NCBI RefSeq assembly: GCF_016801865.2
Contig: NC_068939.1
Location: 92,338,879 to 92,402,878, forward strand
Length of the DNA stretch: 64,000 bases
Origin: Culex pipiens pallens
Lineage: Eukaryota; Arthropoda; Insecta; Diptera; Culicidae
Direction: 5' to 3'
Shown here: in pieces, positions 12,077 to 24,339 of the stretch
Position numbering within the stretch: the first letter of the stretch is position 1
Layout of the letters: each line of letters begins with the position of its first letter
Position numbers and translations under genes: made by a program
The notes under the pieces: model-generated
The model's database searches: none
What the model was told of the DNA's origin: nothing
What the model saw: only the letters and a program-made list of their open reading frames with translations

Positions 12077-13392
12077 CCCGGACAGACGGTAATAACAAAA
12101 TTAATAATATTTCAATAATAAATCCTGTTAAAATAACAAAAAGTGTTATTATTTTATCCTGAACTTCAACTTAAAGAAGAAAGAATAATAACAGTTTCTG
12201 ATAAAATAACAAGATTTGGTATTGAAGCGATATTATATAACAAATGTTTAATAACACGCTAATAAGAGAAAATTTTATACATTTCAAAAAACTCTCCTAA
12301 TAACAAGATTTGTTATTCGTTTGGTATTCTGACTTAGAAATAGTTAAAATTACCATAAATCGCACAAATGGAAAAAAATTCTAAGTGTGCATAACACAAT
12401 CTGTTATTATTTTTTCTTTTGTTAAATATGTTTAGATCTTTGGGATAATTTTGTCCAATTTCGTCGGGGTCATAATTTTGGTCATGAAATGGGGTCCTTA
12501 ACCTAAAATTATTCCAATAAGTTGATATTTTGAGAATTGATTTGTTTAAAAATTATTTGATATACCCTTCATATACTGTACTAAAATTGGCTGGAACTAT
12601 GGGATAATTTTGACCATTTTCCTCGGGGTCATTATTTTGGCCATGAAATGGGGTCCTTAAGCTATAATTATTCTAAAAAGTTGAAATTTTGAAAGTTGAT
12701 TTTTTTTATTATTTGATATACCCCCCTAAGGGACTTTACTAAAATTGGCTAGAACTATGGGATAATTTTGACCATTTTCGTCGGGGTCATTATTTTGGCC
12801 CTGAAATGGGGTCCTTAAGCTGAAATTATTCTAAAAAGTTGAAATTTAGAAAGTTGATTTTTTTATTATTTGATATACCCTCTAAGGGACTTTACTAAAA
12901 TTGGCTAGAACTATGGGATAATTTTGACCATTTTCGTCGGGGTCATTATTTTGGCCATGAAATAGCGTCCTTAAGCTAAAATGAATCCAATAAAATTAAC
13001 TTTTATTTATTTTTTGGATTCTGATATATTCTCTAAGGGAATTGATTTATTTATTAAGAATTTTTGAAATGTGAATAACACAAACTGTTATTATTTTCAC
13101 AGAGCCCAGAAGTCGGAGCTGACGTTGAAATTCGAGCTGGAGTGAGACCTCGGAGACGGCATCGGATTCAGCTAATTTTCAGCAACTTTTACTTGGAGTT
13201 TGAATCTGTGAAGTCGGGTATTTTTGGAGAGCTGAAGTCGGCGTTGACGTCATGTCATGCATTCAGAGTCAGAGTTGTCTTCAAAGTATGGATTCAAAGT
13301 CGCTTGAAGGTACCCGACTCTGCAGCCCTGACTAGTACAGAGAAGTTATGGCAACTGCAGGTTGCAAAATGCAAATAAATCAAAACAATATA
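12077..13392 (+). mobile_element. Harbinger-like MITE, copy 1 (right end missing)
   Basis: The left TIR is CCCGGACAGACGGTAATAAC (12077-12096), as in the copies at 28720-29987 and 34431-35959. The left part is built of TAATAACA words. The middle holds 3.3 tandem units of about 158 bp starting at 12442, 12601, 12759 and 12915. A GTCGGAGCTGACGT block and the GCAGCCCTG end block follow. Similarity stops near 13392, before the right TIR. No transposase is present. Confidence 0.8.
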
Positions 13393-14819
13393 GTTTAGTA
13401 CGCACTTGGTTTTCAAAGACTGTAATCTATTGAGTGACAATTTTTTGGTCAAAAGGTGAGGAACGCCTCAACTACATATAGGCTGATTGAATAAGTTTGT
13501 TTTTTTTTTAAATATGTCAGATTCATGAACTTGTGTGAACCGCTTGTGATAACTTAAGAATTACATCACACACCGGTTACACCGTCATGTAACCACGTTC
13601 CAGTATTGAACAACGTCCACCACGGCCTTTAACGTTTATCACATTTTTTCGCCATGGCATTTGGAGCCTTTTTGCGTGGATGAAATATGCTGAGGTTATG
13701 AATGATGGCCCGGGTTTTTTTTTTTGCGCTGTCCAACCATTACAATATATATAAACGACATCCGCTTTCAGACCCCGCCAATGACCGGCCGCCACGTTGA
13801 AGTTGATGGCCAACAGGTAGGCCGCCGTGAGTCCAAAGTCTCCGCAGTCGTGTTAGGCCTACGCGTCGCTCCGTTCATTCATAAGGGCAGGGCGCGTCGT
13901 CGAGGGAAGAAGAAACCGCGATGACACTTTTGCTCATGTTTTTTTTTTTTTCGCTGAATTGCCGACGACGACGAAGCCATTTGGCGCTTTGTTGTCACGC
14001 CAAAAGAGGCTCACTTTGATAAACAGGAAATGGTGATCGATTTCCAGCTAATTCCGCAGGAAAACGAATCCGCCACGGGCTGACTGACAAAGAACGCCAG
14101 CCGGCCGGACGTGTCATCCCTTAACGATAGTGAAATTGTGAGTTTAATATTTCTTTTTGAGGTTTCAAAATAATTCGATTTGATAATTGTTGCAAAATTT
14201 GATTTAAAAAAAATAACAGACAGGGTTAAAACCCACCCCAACCTGAACCCCAATTGGTCAGCATTCCAAGCAGCAGCGCCGTCGTAGGAAGATGCACCTT
14301 AACTTCGTTAGCCCCGCAATCGAGTGTGTGTCACAACGCGGTGATAAACAATCGCCAACGCCTCCCAATCCGGAGTTTCACCGGTTCAATCGGAGAAACT
14401 GGAACCGGTCTTACAGGGGGTTGTGGGTTGAAAAATGTGTGTGTTTTTTCATCTGCTGTTTGATTTTACGCTGTCATTCATTCATTCATTGGAGTCCACA
14501 AATGTGGTCATGTCGTATAATTTCATTGAGGCGCGTTCAGTCGATCGCGTTGATTGAAAGTGGGGCGCGCGGGGGGGCAAAATTGGCGAGGCGTTTGGAC
14601 CAAATTGGGCAATCCATCCGAGATAATCGGACTTTTGTGATCGTTTGTAATATTTTTTGTAACTGTTGAATCATCAAGCGAATAAAAGTTCAAAAATCTA
14701 AATCAAATTATGCGCTCTGCAGCATTGCCTTGGCGTTCTAGATTGCGAGATTCCTACTCGAAATTAGGTGGCCGAAGGCTTGATTGTTGAGGCAATTGCA
14801 ATCCTCTTTTTACACCTTA
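13393..14819. other. Intron, mostly non-repetitive, nothing recognised
   Basis: Several GC-richer blocks (13560-14110, 14250-14640). The open frames 13724-13924 and 14254-14669 overlap in different frames and show no known motif or convincing splice sites. Confidence 0.4.
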
Positions 14820-15100
14820 GCTTCCATCCACCCCGGGATTCGAACTGACGACCTTTGGATTGCTAAGGCCAACTGCCTACCAGCGACTCCACCGAGGCAG
14901 GACCCAGGGAGACGACTCCTACACCTGAACTGAGCTAACGACCTAACCTCTAGGTTAGACCGGGGCCAACATTTACTTCCCGTTCGACGGAAGGCGTGGT
15001 CAGACAAATCTCGTCTCAAAAAAATGCCACCGAGACCTTCTGGGATCGAACCCAAGCCGTCTGGGTGAGTGGGCAACCACGCCTTTAACACGGGTCCCGA
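14820..15100 (-). mobile_element. SINE-like element with two tRNA-type B boxes
   Basis: On the - strand there are two pol III B-box matches: GGGTTCGATCCCAG (near 15050) and CAGTTCGAATCCCGG (near 14835). The first lies in a tRNA-like head. No protein is encoded; the 93-codon frame here is incidental. The element boundaries are approximate, because I could not find a clear target duplication. Confidence 0.6.
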
Positions 15101-15929
15101 ATAAAAGCTACTAGAATTTTGATTATTGATTTATTTTTAAATTAATGTAACAGAGCCAGATCGAGCTCGAGCTCGAGCTAAAATTCTCAGTGGGTTGAAA
15201 TTATCATTGCAGCAATTCCATTTGAAAAGAGCAAAAACTGAAAAAAAATTCTCCGATCGGCCTAAATTTTTTTCCGGGGGTTCCTTGGCCAACATAATTA
15301 GACCCGTATTTTTTTTTTGTTTGGCCGTTAGGGTGACATACGCCGTGCTAGGGTGGTCCCAACAACTGTATTTTCGTAAATTTTCGCAAAAACCTTTTTT
15401 TCAAAAATCATTGCTCTGAGCCATTTTAACTGATTTTAGCTGTCTTAGACGCACATGAAAGATAATTAGGGAAAAAATAGTTCAAAGTTTCAAAAATTTG
15501 GCATGACATTTAAAAAGCTCGTATAAAAACTTAAAATGCTGTTTTGAAGGTCTTATTTCAAAATATTGTTATCGGATTCCTCGGAAAATATTACCTTACA
15601 TATCAAAAACTTTTGAAGTTTTAATTACAGAAACGATTTTTTGAAGGAAAAAAACGGGGATGGACGGGACGGAAAAATGACGAAAATGGGAAAATATCAA
15701 CATTATTCACTAAAATTGCAATAATTTTAAAATTTCATGGGTGTAATATGGTTGTATGGAAAAAATAAAGTTGTCCAAATTTAGCGAGCACAGCAATTTT
15801 TCAGTTCCTTTTGGGGTCCTAAACAACTCCCCAAAGTTTGGGAACGATTGGTTTAGTCCTCACTTTGCGCAAAGCGATGCAATTTTCCATATAAATTTTC
15901 GTTTCACGCTGTACTAAAACCGGATTCAT
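15099..15929. other. Intron, nothing recognised
   Basis: A short (GAGCTC)n run lies at about 15164-15181. The rest is AT-rich with no coding evidence. Confidence 0.45.
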
Positions 15930-16160
15930 ATTCGGATGCTCTGGAATGTGCTCTACAATTTTCCCCAAGAGAGTATGGTGCTAACTTGCTCCTATAAAAA
16001 TATACAGCGTTTTCAAAACTCGTCTAAAACGTGTTTTTTGATCGAAAATCACGTTTTAGACGAGTTTTGAGGACGCTGTATCTTCTTTCAGCGACAAGCT
16101 AGCACAATACTCTCTTCGGGAAAGTTGTAGAGCACCTTCCAGAGCATCCGTTTTTTTCGT
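15930..16160. repeat. Foldback centred near 16037
   Basis: The inner stem is a perfect 20-bp inverted repeat (CAAAACTCGTCTAAAACGTG and its complement). The outer arms share CGGATGCTCTGGAA/CCAGAGCATCCG and AGAGAGTATGGTGCTA-type words, with mismatches. Confidence 0.85.
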
Positions 16161-16284
16161 TTCTGCGCATATCTGTCGAAATCGTTTCATTAGGCATAGG
16201 AAAAACTTCAACAAAATCTTGGGAAAAATATTCAGAATAGTTTTTAATTCAATAGAGCAACTCTCTACGAAATCGGCCGATTTC

Positions 16285-17040
16285 GACCATTTTTTTGTAT
16301 TTTTTTGATTTGGCTCAAACTTTGTGGGGACCTTCCCTATGACCAAAGAAGCTTTTTTGTGTCATTGGTTCACCCATACAAGTCTCCATACAATTTTGGC
16401 TGCTGTCCATACAAAAATGGTACGTAAATATTCAAACAGCTGTAATTTTTGAGTGAATTTTCTGATTAATTTGGTGTCTTCGGCAAAGTTGTAGGTATTG
16501 TTGAGGACTAATGAGAAAAAAAATAGGTACATGGAAAAAAAATTCAGATTTTTTAATCAACTTTTTTTCACAAAAACTCAATTTCCCAAAATACGTATGT
16601 TTTGATTTTCGAGATTTTTTGATATGTTTAGGGGACAAAAACCCGCAACTTTTGAGCGATACAGAAACATGGTCAAAAAATCTGCCGCCGAGTTATCAAT
16701 TTTTAAAAAATAGTGATTTTTGGAAAAAAACGAAATTTCATGCAAAAACAAATTTGAAATAATTTTTTAATGTTAAATTCCGTGTACCTATTTTTTTCTC
16801 AATAGTCCTCAACAACACCTACAACTTTGCCGAAGACACCTAATAGATCAGAAATTTTACTCAAAAGTTACAGCTGTTTGAATATTTACGTACCATTTTT
16901 GTATGGACAGCAGCCAAAACTGTATGGAGACTTGTATTGGTGAACCAATGACACAAAATAGCTTCTTTGGTCATAGGGATGACCCCTACAAAGATTAAGC
17001 CAAATAAAAAATACAATGTGAAAAAATATTTTTCCTTTCT
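16285..17040. repeat. Foldback element with about 235-bp arms
   Basis: The left arm (about 16290-16525) and right arm (about 16790-17030) are near-complementary. They include TCATTGGTTCACC/GGTGAACCAATGA and GGTGTCTTCGGCAAAGTTG/CAACTTTGCCGAAGACACC. A fragment of the same family lies at 34148-34245. Confidence 0.85.
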
Positions 17041-18590
17041 GAATTGTTGAGACATTTTTAAATCTCTCTACGGTTTTATTTTCAAAACGATAAATTCGAT
17101 TAAAGTTTTCAAATAAAAATTACATTAATATTTCAATCATACTAAAAATTTGCACAATCATGCTAAAAAATGCACGTTTATTTCCATTGAATTTTTTTAT
17201 TTTTTCAAGGATATCGTCTTTGTCCCCTGTTTTGTAGAGCCAATGTTAAGGTGAGGGAGGAGGAGTGGTCGTTGAAAATTATTTAAATGGGCCTTATTTA
17301 ACCCAGAAAATATTAGTAATGATTAGTAATTTGAAATTTGAATTATGAAATTGAAACACAATTATTTCTATTGAAAAAAAGCTTCCAAATAATACGTTGA
17401 ATAAGCATTATTTTACTGATAAATCATAAAAAAAAGAAATAAAACTATCTGATAAGAGTTTTGTTTAAAAATGTATTAATTTAATTCTTGATTTTTTTTA
17501 ATTTAGAAATTCTACTTATTTATTCAATATTTATGAATGGCCTCAAAGGAACAATTTTCATAAACCGTAGGTTGGAGCACCCCTGCTGTGAATGATGCAA
17601 AACCGTCTTTTTTAAATTGTATCTCAAAATTTACATGGATCTAGTGCAGTTTTATAATCTGTCTAACCTAAAAGCATGCTAAATCGACTTCGAGTCCTGA
17701 AAATAAGGACCCGGCTCCACAGCATTTCTTTAAAGTTTTCCAATTTGAACATTAAATATCATAGTTGAAGAGGGATTCATCGTACTTTTCAAAATTGGAT
17801 TGTGTAAATTTACGAGAATTTACTTGCTACTATAAAGCAGAGTTCTGTAAAATGTTGATTGACAGACATTGTTATATTATGATTTTGTGTTTGGAATCTG
17901 CAAAATGCACAATCTTCACAAACGATATCCACACTTTTTGAATAAATTATTATTTAAGAAACGTTGGAAAGACAAAAAATAACACGGGAATAACAATTTT
18001 ACAATCACGCCCCACCAAACAAACTTCATTCATATATTTGGAGCCTCCATTCACCTCAAGGATTTTCCCGAGTAGGAATTTTCCATTGATGTCGTCCTTG
18101 CTTCTGCTAAAAATACAAGTGTACAATCCAAGGCCTCCCCGTTCCATCCCCCAAACGCTATTTCCGTCCCAAAACCGAAGGCTCGCCCCTGCTGCAAGGG
18201 GGCCATCGTCCTTCCATCGAAGGCCATTCACCTCGGCCAAGCCCGCCGTCGTCGAACGAAGCTCCAGAACCCAATTCGGGAACGCGGCGCGCACAAAAGA
18301 GGGAGACAGCACGCGTGTGTTGACCTAGTTTCGTGGCAGGATAAAATCGATTTTCCTCCCAGCCAGCAGTCCTTGTAATGTAAGGCCAGGAAGCGTGGAG
18401 AGGCCTTCCGGAGGTGGTTATAAATAGAATTAGGGAAGGGAAAAGGGAGAGCGAGCCTTTCTCGCTTGATCCCGGAAAAATCCTTGAGGCATCGCTAGGC
18501 TCGGTAGGAGGTCGTTTGCCTTTGATGGCCTATTTTGGGAACGTTCCAGGGAAACCGTGGGCCTTTCCCTGGATCCCGTCCTGGTGGCCT
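17041..18590. other. Intron: AT-rich, then a GC-rich non-repetitive block
   Basis: Positions 17041-17949 are AT-rich with nothing seen. Positions 17950-18590 are GC-richer. A 120-codon frame on the - strand (17950-18312) and a 90-codon frame on the + strand (18414-18686) face each other, without recognisable domains or splice support. Confidence 0.4.
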
Positions 18591-18985
18591 TCGTGGGGGT
18601 GTGTGAACTGGAAGAAGGCTATTTTTAGCTCTCGTGTGATGACGTCAACGGTGTCCTTCCCTTTTTTTGGGGAGAGGGAACGTTGACAGGAAAGTTTTGC
18701 AGAAATTTGATAGATTAGCTTTTAGTTGATTTTGAAATAGAAAATAAGAAGATCAGCATAATTCTATAACATTAATTTTCCTCTTAATTTTATTTAACAA
18801 ATTTTTCATGCTCTTTTTCAAATGATTGCATTTAAATTTTATTCAATAACTGAAAATTTAAAAATTTAAAGTGAGTCTTTCGGAAATCCCAAACGTGGTG
18901 TCCTTCAGGATGGTGTGTTTCGAGCTATTTTTAGCTTTGGTGATGACGTCAATGGAACGGCCTTCTTTTTTTCGGGATAATGTCT
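18590..18985. repeat. Diverged CRE-containing repeats, units 1 and 2
   Basis: Two related units of about 70-90 bp occur at 18590-18670 and 18890-18985. Each has GTGTGTG-like sequence, then CTATTTTTAGCT, then TGATGACGTCAA, then CCTTC and a T-run with a G-rich end. The TGACGTCA octamers are at 18640-18647 and 18944-18951. The third unit is at 21660-21740. Confidence 0.7.
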
Positions 18986-19114
18986 AGCATGAAAGAGGTT
19001 ATTCTGACATTGGAAATCATTGAAGTGTTTTAATCTTTAGATCAATTTATCAGATTGAACAAAAGTCAGTATGTAAATAATAACAAACTTCAAATCATGT
19101 TATTTGTAGTAACT

Positions 19115-21294
19115 GGGTAATTCTCCGCCAACTCACACAGCAGTTGCCCCGACCCCTCTTCAATTTACGTGAAACTTTGTCCTTAGGGGTAACTTTTGTC
19201 CCTGATCATGAATCCGAGGTCCGTTTTTTGATATCTCGTGACGGAGAGGCGGTACGACCCCTTCCATTTTTGAACATGCGAAAAAAGAGGTGTTTTTCAA
19301 TAATTTGCAGCCTGAAACGGTGATGAGATAGAAATTTGGTGTCAAAGGGACTTTTATGTAAAATTAGACGCCCGATTTGATGGCGTACTCACAATTCCGA
19401 AAAAACGTATTTTTCATCGAAAAAAACACTAAAAAAGTTTTAAAAATTCTCCCATTTTCCGTTACTCGACTGTAAAAAAATTTGGAACATGTCATTTTAT
19501 GGGAAATATAATGTACTTTTCGAATCTTTATTGACTCAGAAGGGTCATTTTTTCATTTAGAACAAAATTTTTCTTTTTAAAATTCCGTGTTTTTTCTAAC
19601 TTTGCAGGGTTATTTTTTAGAGTGTAACAATGTTCTACAAATTTGTAAAGCAGACAATTACAAAAATTTTGATATATAGACATAAGAGGTTTGCTTTTAA
19701 ACATCACGAGTTATTACGATTTTACGAAAAAGTTTTGAAAAAGTTGGTCGTCATCGATCATGGCCGTTCCTGGTCACCCGCGACAGACACGGACGACGAA
19801 ACAAAAAGAAACGCAAAAAGTAACTTTTTCAAAACTTTTTTTCGTAAAATCGCGATAACTTGTGATGATTATAAGCAAACCCCTAATGTCTATATATCAA
19901 AATTTTTGTAATTGTCTGCTCTACAATTTTGTACAACATTATCACACTCTAAAAAATAACCCTGCAAAGTTAGAAAAAACACGAAATTTTAAAATGAAAA
20001 TTTTTGTTCTAAATGAAAAAATGACCCTTCTGGGTCAATGAAGATTCGAAAAGTACATTAAATTTCCCATAAAATGACATGTTCCAAAATTTTTTACAGT
20101 CGAGTAACGGAAAATGGGAGAATTTTAAAAACTTTTTTAGGGTTTTTTTTCGATGAAAGATACGTTTTTTCGGAACTCTGAATACGCCATCAAATCGGGC
20201 GTCTAATTTAGCATAGCATAGCATAGCATTGGTGTCTACCCGTAGCTGCTACTACGTTATTGACCAGGACCCCCAAACATTGCTCCGTGGACCACAGATG
20301 AAAAGTAGGAACCAATCATCACCCCTTCGCAATTTTCAAAGGTCCCTATCGTGCTGATCAATACCGACGCCGGCCACGACCAGTGGTAAGACACGGGGAA
20401 GTGGATGGGAATGTTAGCCGATACTTGAGTGATGGGACCGCTAAATCAGCTGCGTCTCCGACAAAGTATCACATGAGTTTTGAGGGGTTAGTAAGATGGG
20501 TATGAGGTCAGGATTCACTGTGGTAGGTGATGCGACCCTGAGCAATTTGTTTATCGGTTGAAATTTTAAAATCTTAGGCAGCCGGCTGCGGAAAGATACC
20601 TATCTAGGGATTTAAATATAGTATTAATTCGACCGCGATTCTCTAGAAATTCTCCGTCGACGTGCCTTCCGATCAACGGTGATGTAGGAAGGGCTTCATT
20701 CATTAAAATCATTTTATATCATAAGCCTTAAAACATATCCGTCGACGTGCCTTCCGATCCTCGATGATATGGAAAGGACTAAATCCAGCAATACGACTTG
20801 CTTGTCTCAAAAAACAAAAATCGGATCGTTTCTATCGAAAACTATATAAAGAGAACAAAAATGAAATTCATCGGCCAACGAACGCGCGAACAAAAAATAA
20901 ATGAAAAAAGAAGAAGAAGAAATCCAATCACCCCATGCACTCGAACAGCGACACAAAAGAGACGGAAAATAACATGAAAAAACAGGACTGCGCGTCCCGA
21001 AAAGCACCACACTAATCCATCAAATCGGGCGTCTAATTTTACATAAAAGTCCCTTTGACACCAAATTTCTATTTCATCACCGTTTCAGGCTGCAAATTAT
21101 TGAAAAACACCTCTTTTTTCGCATGTTCAAAAATGGAAGGGGTCGTACCGCCCCTCCGTCACGAGATATAAAAAAACGGACCTCGGATTCATGACCAGGG
21201 ACAAAAGTTACCCCTAAGGACAAAGTTTCACGCAAATCGAAGAGGGGTCGGGGCAACTTTTCCCGATTTCGTGTGAGTTGGTAGAGAATTACCC
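19115..21294. mobile_element. Family A foldback element, complete, with nested retroposon
   Basis: The ends are GGGTAATTCTC (19115) and GAGAATTACCC (21294). Both are flanked by AACT (19111-19114 and 21295-21298), a 4-bp target duplication. The left arm runs to about 19770. The right arm runs from about 19800 to 20209 and resumes at 21018-21294 after an insertion. Without the insertion and its duplicated target the element is about 1.35 kb. No transposase is present. Related single arms lie at 8463-8990, 38332-39611 and 41473-41690. Confidence 0.9.
20210..21017 (-). mobile_element. 0.8 kb retroposon with (ATGCT)n tail, copy 1
   Basis: The insertion is flanked by a perfect 23-bp direct duplication (20187-20209 and 21018-21040, beginning CCATCAAATCGGGCG), as expected for target-primed reverse transcription. 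At the + strand left end are four AGCAT units (20210-20229), which are an (ATGCT)n 3' tail on the - strand. It shares words with the insertion at 23382-24132: GCTACTACGTTATTGAC, CAATACCGACGCC and repeated GTGCCTTCCGATCAACG boxes. No ORF of LINE type was seen, so it is a SINE-like or heavily truncated element. Confidence 0.8.
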
Positions 21295-21654
21295 AACTAT
21301 TCAAAGGGGCGAAAACTTGGACGTAAACAGTCTATCTTCCTTGCTCTAGTGACAGTTAACGTTGAATAAATATGGGATAGGCTGATTGTTTACATCAAAT
21401 GTTTCGCTTTGTTGAAAAACATAATTTAAATTAATTAAAAAATGACAGAAAATAATATATTGAACACAAACAAAAAAAAATCAGTTGTTTAAGTCGGAAA
21501 TTACAAAATAATACATAAATTAAACATTTTTCTTCAAATTCTTTGTTATTCTAAAAATCTTCAAACTCATGCTCATGCTGGAAAATTACAAAATAATACA
21601 TAAATTGAACATTTTCTTCAAATTCGTTGTTATTCTAAAAATCTTCTAAACTGA

Positions 21655-21745
21655 TTGACCTTCCCGAGGGTGTGTGAGCCGAGCTATTTTTAGCTTCGCG
21701 GTGATGACGTCAATGAACTGGCCTTCGTTTTTTCGGGAAATTGGC
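21655..21745. repeat. CRE-containing repeat, unit 3
   Basis: It carries GAGGGTGTGTGAGCC, GAGCTATTTTTAGCT and GGTGATGACGTCAATG, with a TTTTTTCGGGA end. TGACGTCA is at 21705-21712. It was separated from units 1 and 2 by the foldback insertion 19115-21294. Confidence 0.7.
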
Positions 21746-22410
21746 CTACTCTTCTCGAGAGAAAATTATTCTAGCTGAGAGAGGGAGAGAGTAAGGTGAG
21801 GATGGTGGGGGGTGATTCTGATTACAGTTTTTCATTGCTGTTTATGTTGCTTAGCTGATCAAACTTGTTTTTATTTCTATTGAACTTGTAGTTATTTCTG
21901 ATATATTTTTTTGTTTTTCAATAAGTAAGTGTAGCAGGACTTTTCAATCGTGAACACTAAAAAAAAATACCCATTCTTGTGTTAGTATGCAATATGCCGT
22001 ATCAGCCATCGTGACATCCGACACTCTTTTGATTTGTTTTTTTTTATGCAGCAAATCGCTTATGCATCGTTTTTCAGTAATTAGCATCAAAACTACGCCC
22101 GATAACGGTACACTTTATCAAACTTTCTGTAAGCCATTTTTCGATTGCAAAATCATAACTCGGCGACAATTTTTTGTCCGTTTACGTATGGCTCAAATCT
22201 TGTGAATTTTTGTCCGTTAAACATTTGAAAAAACAAATATGAAAATCGGTTTTCAGAAAATTTAATTTTTGGGAAAAAAATATCTTAAAAATCGGCATAT
22301 TTCCCTTGCGCCTGTTTTTAATGGATAGATCTCATCAATACCTACAACTTTGCCCAAAAACACCAAATCGATAGGGTAATTTTTTTAAGAGATACAGATT
22401 TTCGAATATT
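21746..22410. other. Intron repeat remnants
   Basis: AT-rich. Positions 22330-22410 carry a CCTACAACTTTGCC phrase related to the foldback at 16285-17040. No gene is supported. Confidence 0.4.
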
Positions 22411-23095
22411 TACGTCTTTTTGCCTTCCTCACATTACTGAGGAAAGGCTATAAAATCAATCGAAAAATGAACTTCTCAATTAGACCTCCTAGACCCACCT
22501 TCATGTATACCTATCGACTCAGAATCAAATTCTGAGCAAATGTCTGTATGTGTGGTGGGATGTTGATCAAAAAATTGTCACTCGATTATCTCGATTCGTC
22601 CGTTTTGGCGTCATTCGATCCGTCTTGGGGTCCCATAAGTCGCTATTAAAAATTATGCAGTTTAGTTAAGTACTTCAAAAGTTATGCTAAAAAAACGATT
22701 TTAACAAAAGTCCGGAAGATTGTAAAAAGGGTGGTTTTTTTAGAAAACCCGTCATGTTATACATTATCAGAAAGGTATTGAAAAGACCTTTCAAACGCGT
22801 CCAAGACATTGAAGATCTGACAACCTTATCAAAAGTTATGAGCACTTAAGTGTTGTTTACGCACTTTTTCGAGGCCGGATCTCAGATATTTAGATGAAAA
22901 TGCTGTCTGAACCTCTCATGCGACCTATCGTTGGATAAGGCCTTTCTAACGCGTCCAAAACTTTGAAGATCTGACAAACCTATCAAAAGTTATAAGTACT
23001 TAAGTGATATTAACGCACTTTTTGCATTTTGGATAGCACCCTTTAAATGTGAGGAAGGCGCCAACCTCCTAAGGGTGGATTAAGTAACTTTTTTT
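22411..23095 (+). mobile_element. Family G element (ends GCCTTCCTCAC / GTGAGGAAGGC)
   Basis: The left end has TTTTTGCCTTCCTCAC and the right end has TGTGAGGAAGGCGCCAAC followed by GGTGGATTAAGTAAC. Internal tandem-like blocks repeat TTGAAGATCTGACAA and AAGTTATGAGCACTTAAGTG. It is non-coding. Other copies are at 41860-42530 (-), 45130-47300 (-, interrupted) and a right-end piece at 52340-52390. Confidence 0.75.
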
Positions 23096-23381
23096 TTCGT
23101 TAGACAGCTGCTAAAAATTGTATGGTGACTTGTACAAAATGGCTTCTTGGATCGTAGAGAAGGCCCCCACAAAGTTTGAGCCAAAGATAAAAATACAAAA
23201 AGAAATCGGCTGATTGTATAGAAAATTGCTCATAATTCGTAAATTGAAAAATTATTTATAAGTGAATGTTCGACTTCTGAAACTATTTATATCGTTTTGA
23301 GCTATTTTTCTAGAAAACAATTCTGTATTTAACTCAAAAGCATTATGATGTTAATAATTTTGAAAGGTTTTTTTAATCTGA

Positions 23382-24132
23382 TTGACTGCCAATGAGCTGC
23401 TACTCCGTTATTGACAGATCAGCTGAAGTTAAACAATGAATCAAAAATGATCAGTGGGAGCCAACCATCCGTTCACTGTTTAACCTCTGAAGATCCCTAC
23501 TTTATTAGTCAATACCGGCGCCCTCCCAAGAAGCCTGCAGTTCAACTAAAGGGAGGAATGTTAGTCCGATAGTTGAAGTTGCAGACTCATCAAGCACATA
23601 ATTTTTCGCTATATACTTATTGATTTGGTTGTAATCACCGTGGAATTTTTAATTGGTTAAATTCGCTATATACTTGTTGATACCGCTTGAGACCGTTGAA
23701 TCCACAGCATCTCCTTCAAGCATCACGTGATTATTTTTTTTTTTTTTGGGTTAGTAGGATAAGGTATTGGCTTTTCGATGTCTCCCGAGCTACGATGCTA
23801 TGGGGAGGACTTTCATAACAGACCCGTCGGCGAGCCTTCCGAGCAACGATGCTATGGGAAGGTCTTTCTAGTTAACACACAAAATCACTCACACACAGTT
23901 ATTTTGCTCCACTATTAACTCAACGATCCAAATTGTCAGTGCGTCTTTCGATCATTATATATAAATGGTTTTTTTACCGCAAAAATTAAAACCTTATTCG
24001 AAAAATTTAAACACAATCCACCGTGCCTTCCGATCAACGATGACAAAGGAAGGGCTTTGGAAGTCACAAAAAATCACTTTTCACTCCGAATATTTTTTAC
24101 GACCACGCGCTCCCTTTGCCAATTATGCACTC
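23382..24132 (-). mobile_element. 0.75 kb retroposon, copy 2
   Basis: It is flanked by a perfect 21-bp duplication (23361-23381 and 24133-24153, beginning TGAAAGGTTTTTTTAATC). It shares the GCTACTCCGTTATTGAC, CAATACCGGCGCC and CCTTCCGA...GGAAGG hairpin boxes with copy 1 at 20210-21017. It lacks an evident (ATGCT)n tail. Confidence 0.75.
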
Positions 24133-24339
24133 TGAAAGGTTTTTTTAATCTGAAGTTTATTTTTCATGAAAAATGTACAACATAGTTTTTTTTACTTATC
24201 CTCATTTGAAAATCAACTTATTATGTTTCGAGAAAAACACCGATATTTGTTTAATTTCTTTGTACCCTCTCGTCATTCATTTTCATTTCGTATACATTTA
24301 TTTATTTAAAAATTTTAAAATGATTTTCAAAATGTCTAT

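Noticed and set aside
17950..18312. 120-codon frame on the - strand within the eIF5B intron
   Set aside because: GC-rich sequence makes long chance frames likely, and no domain or exon signals were seen.
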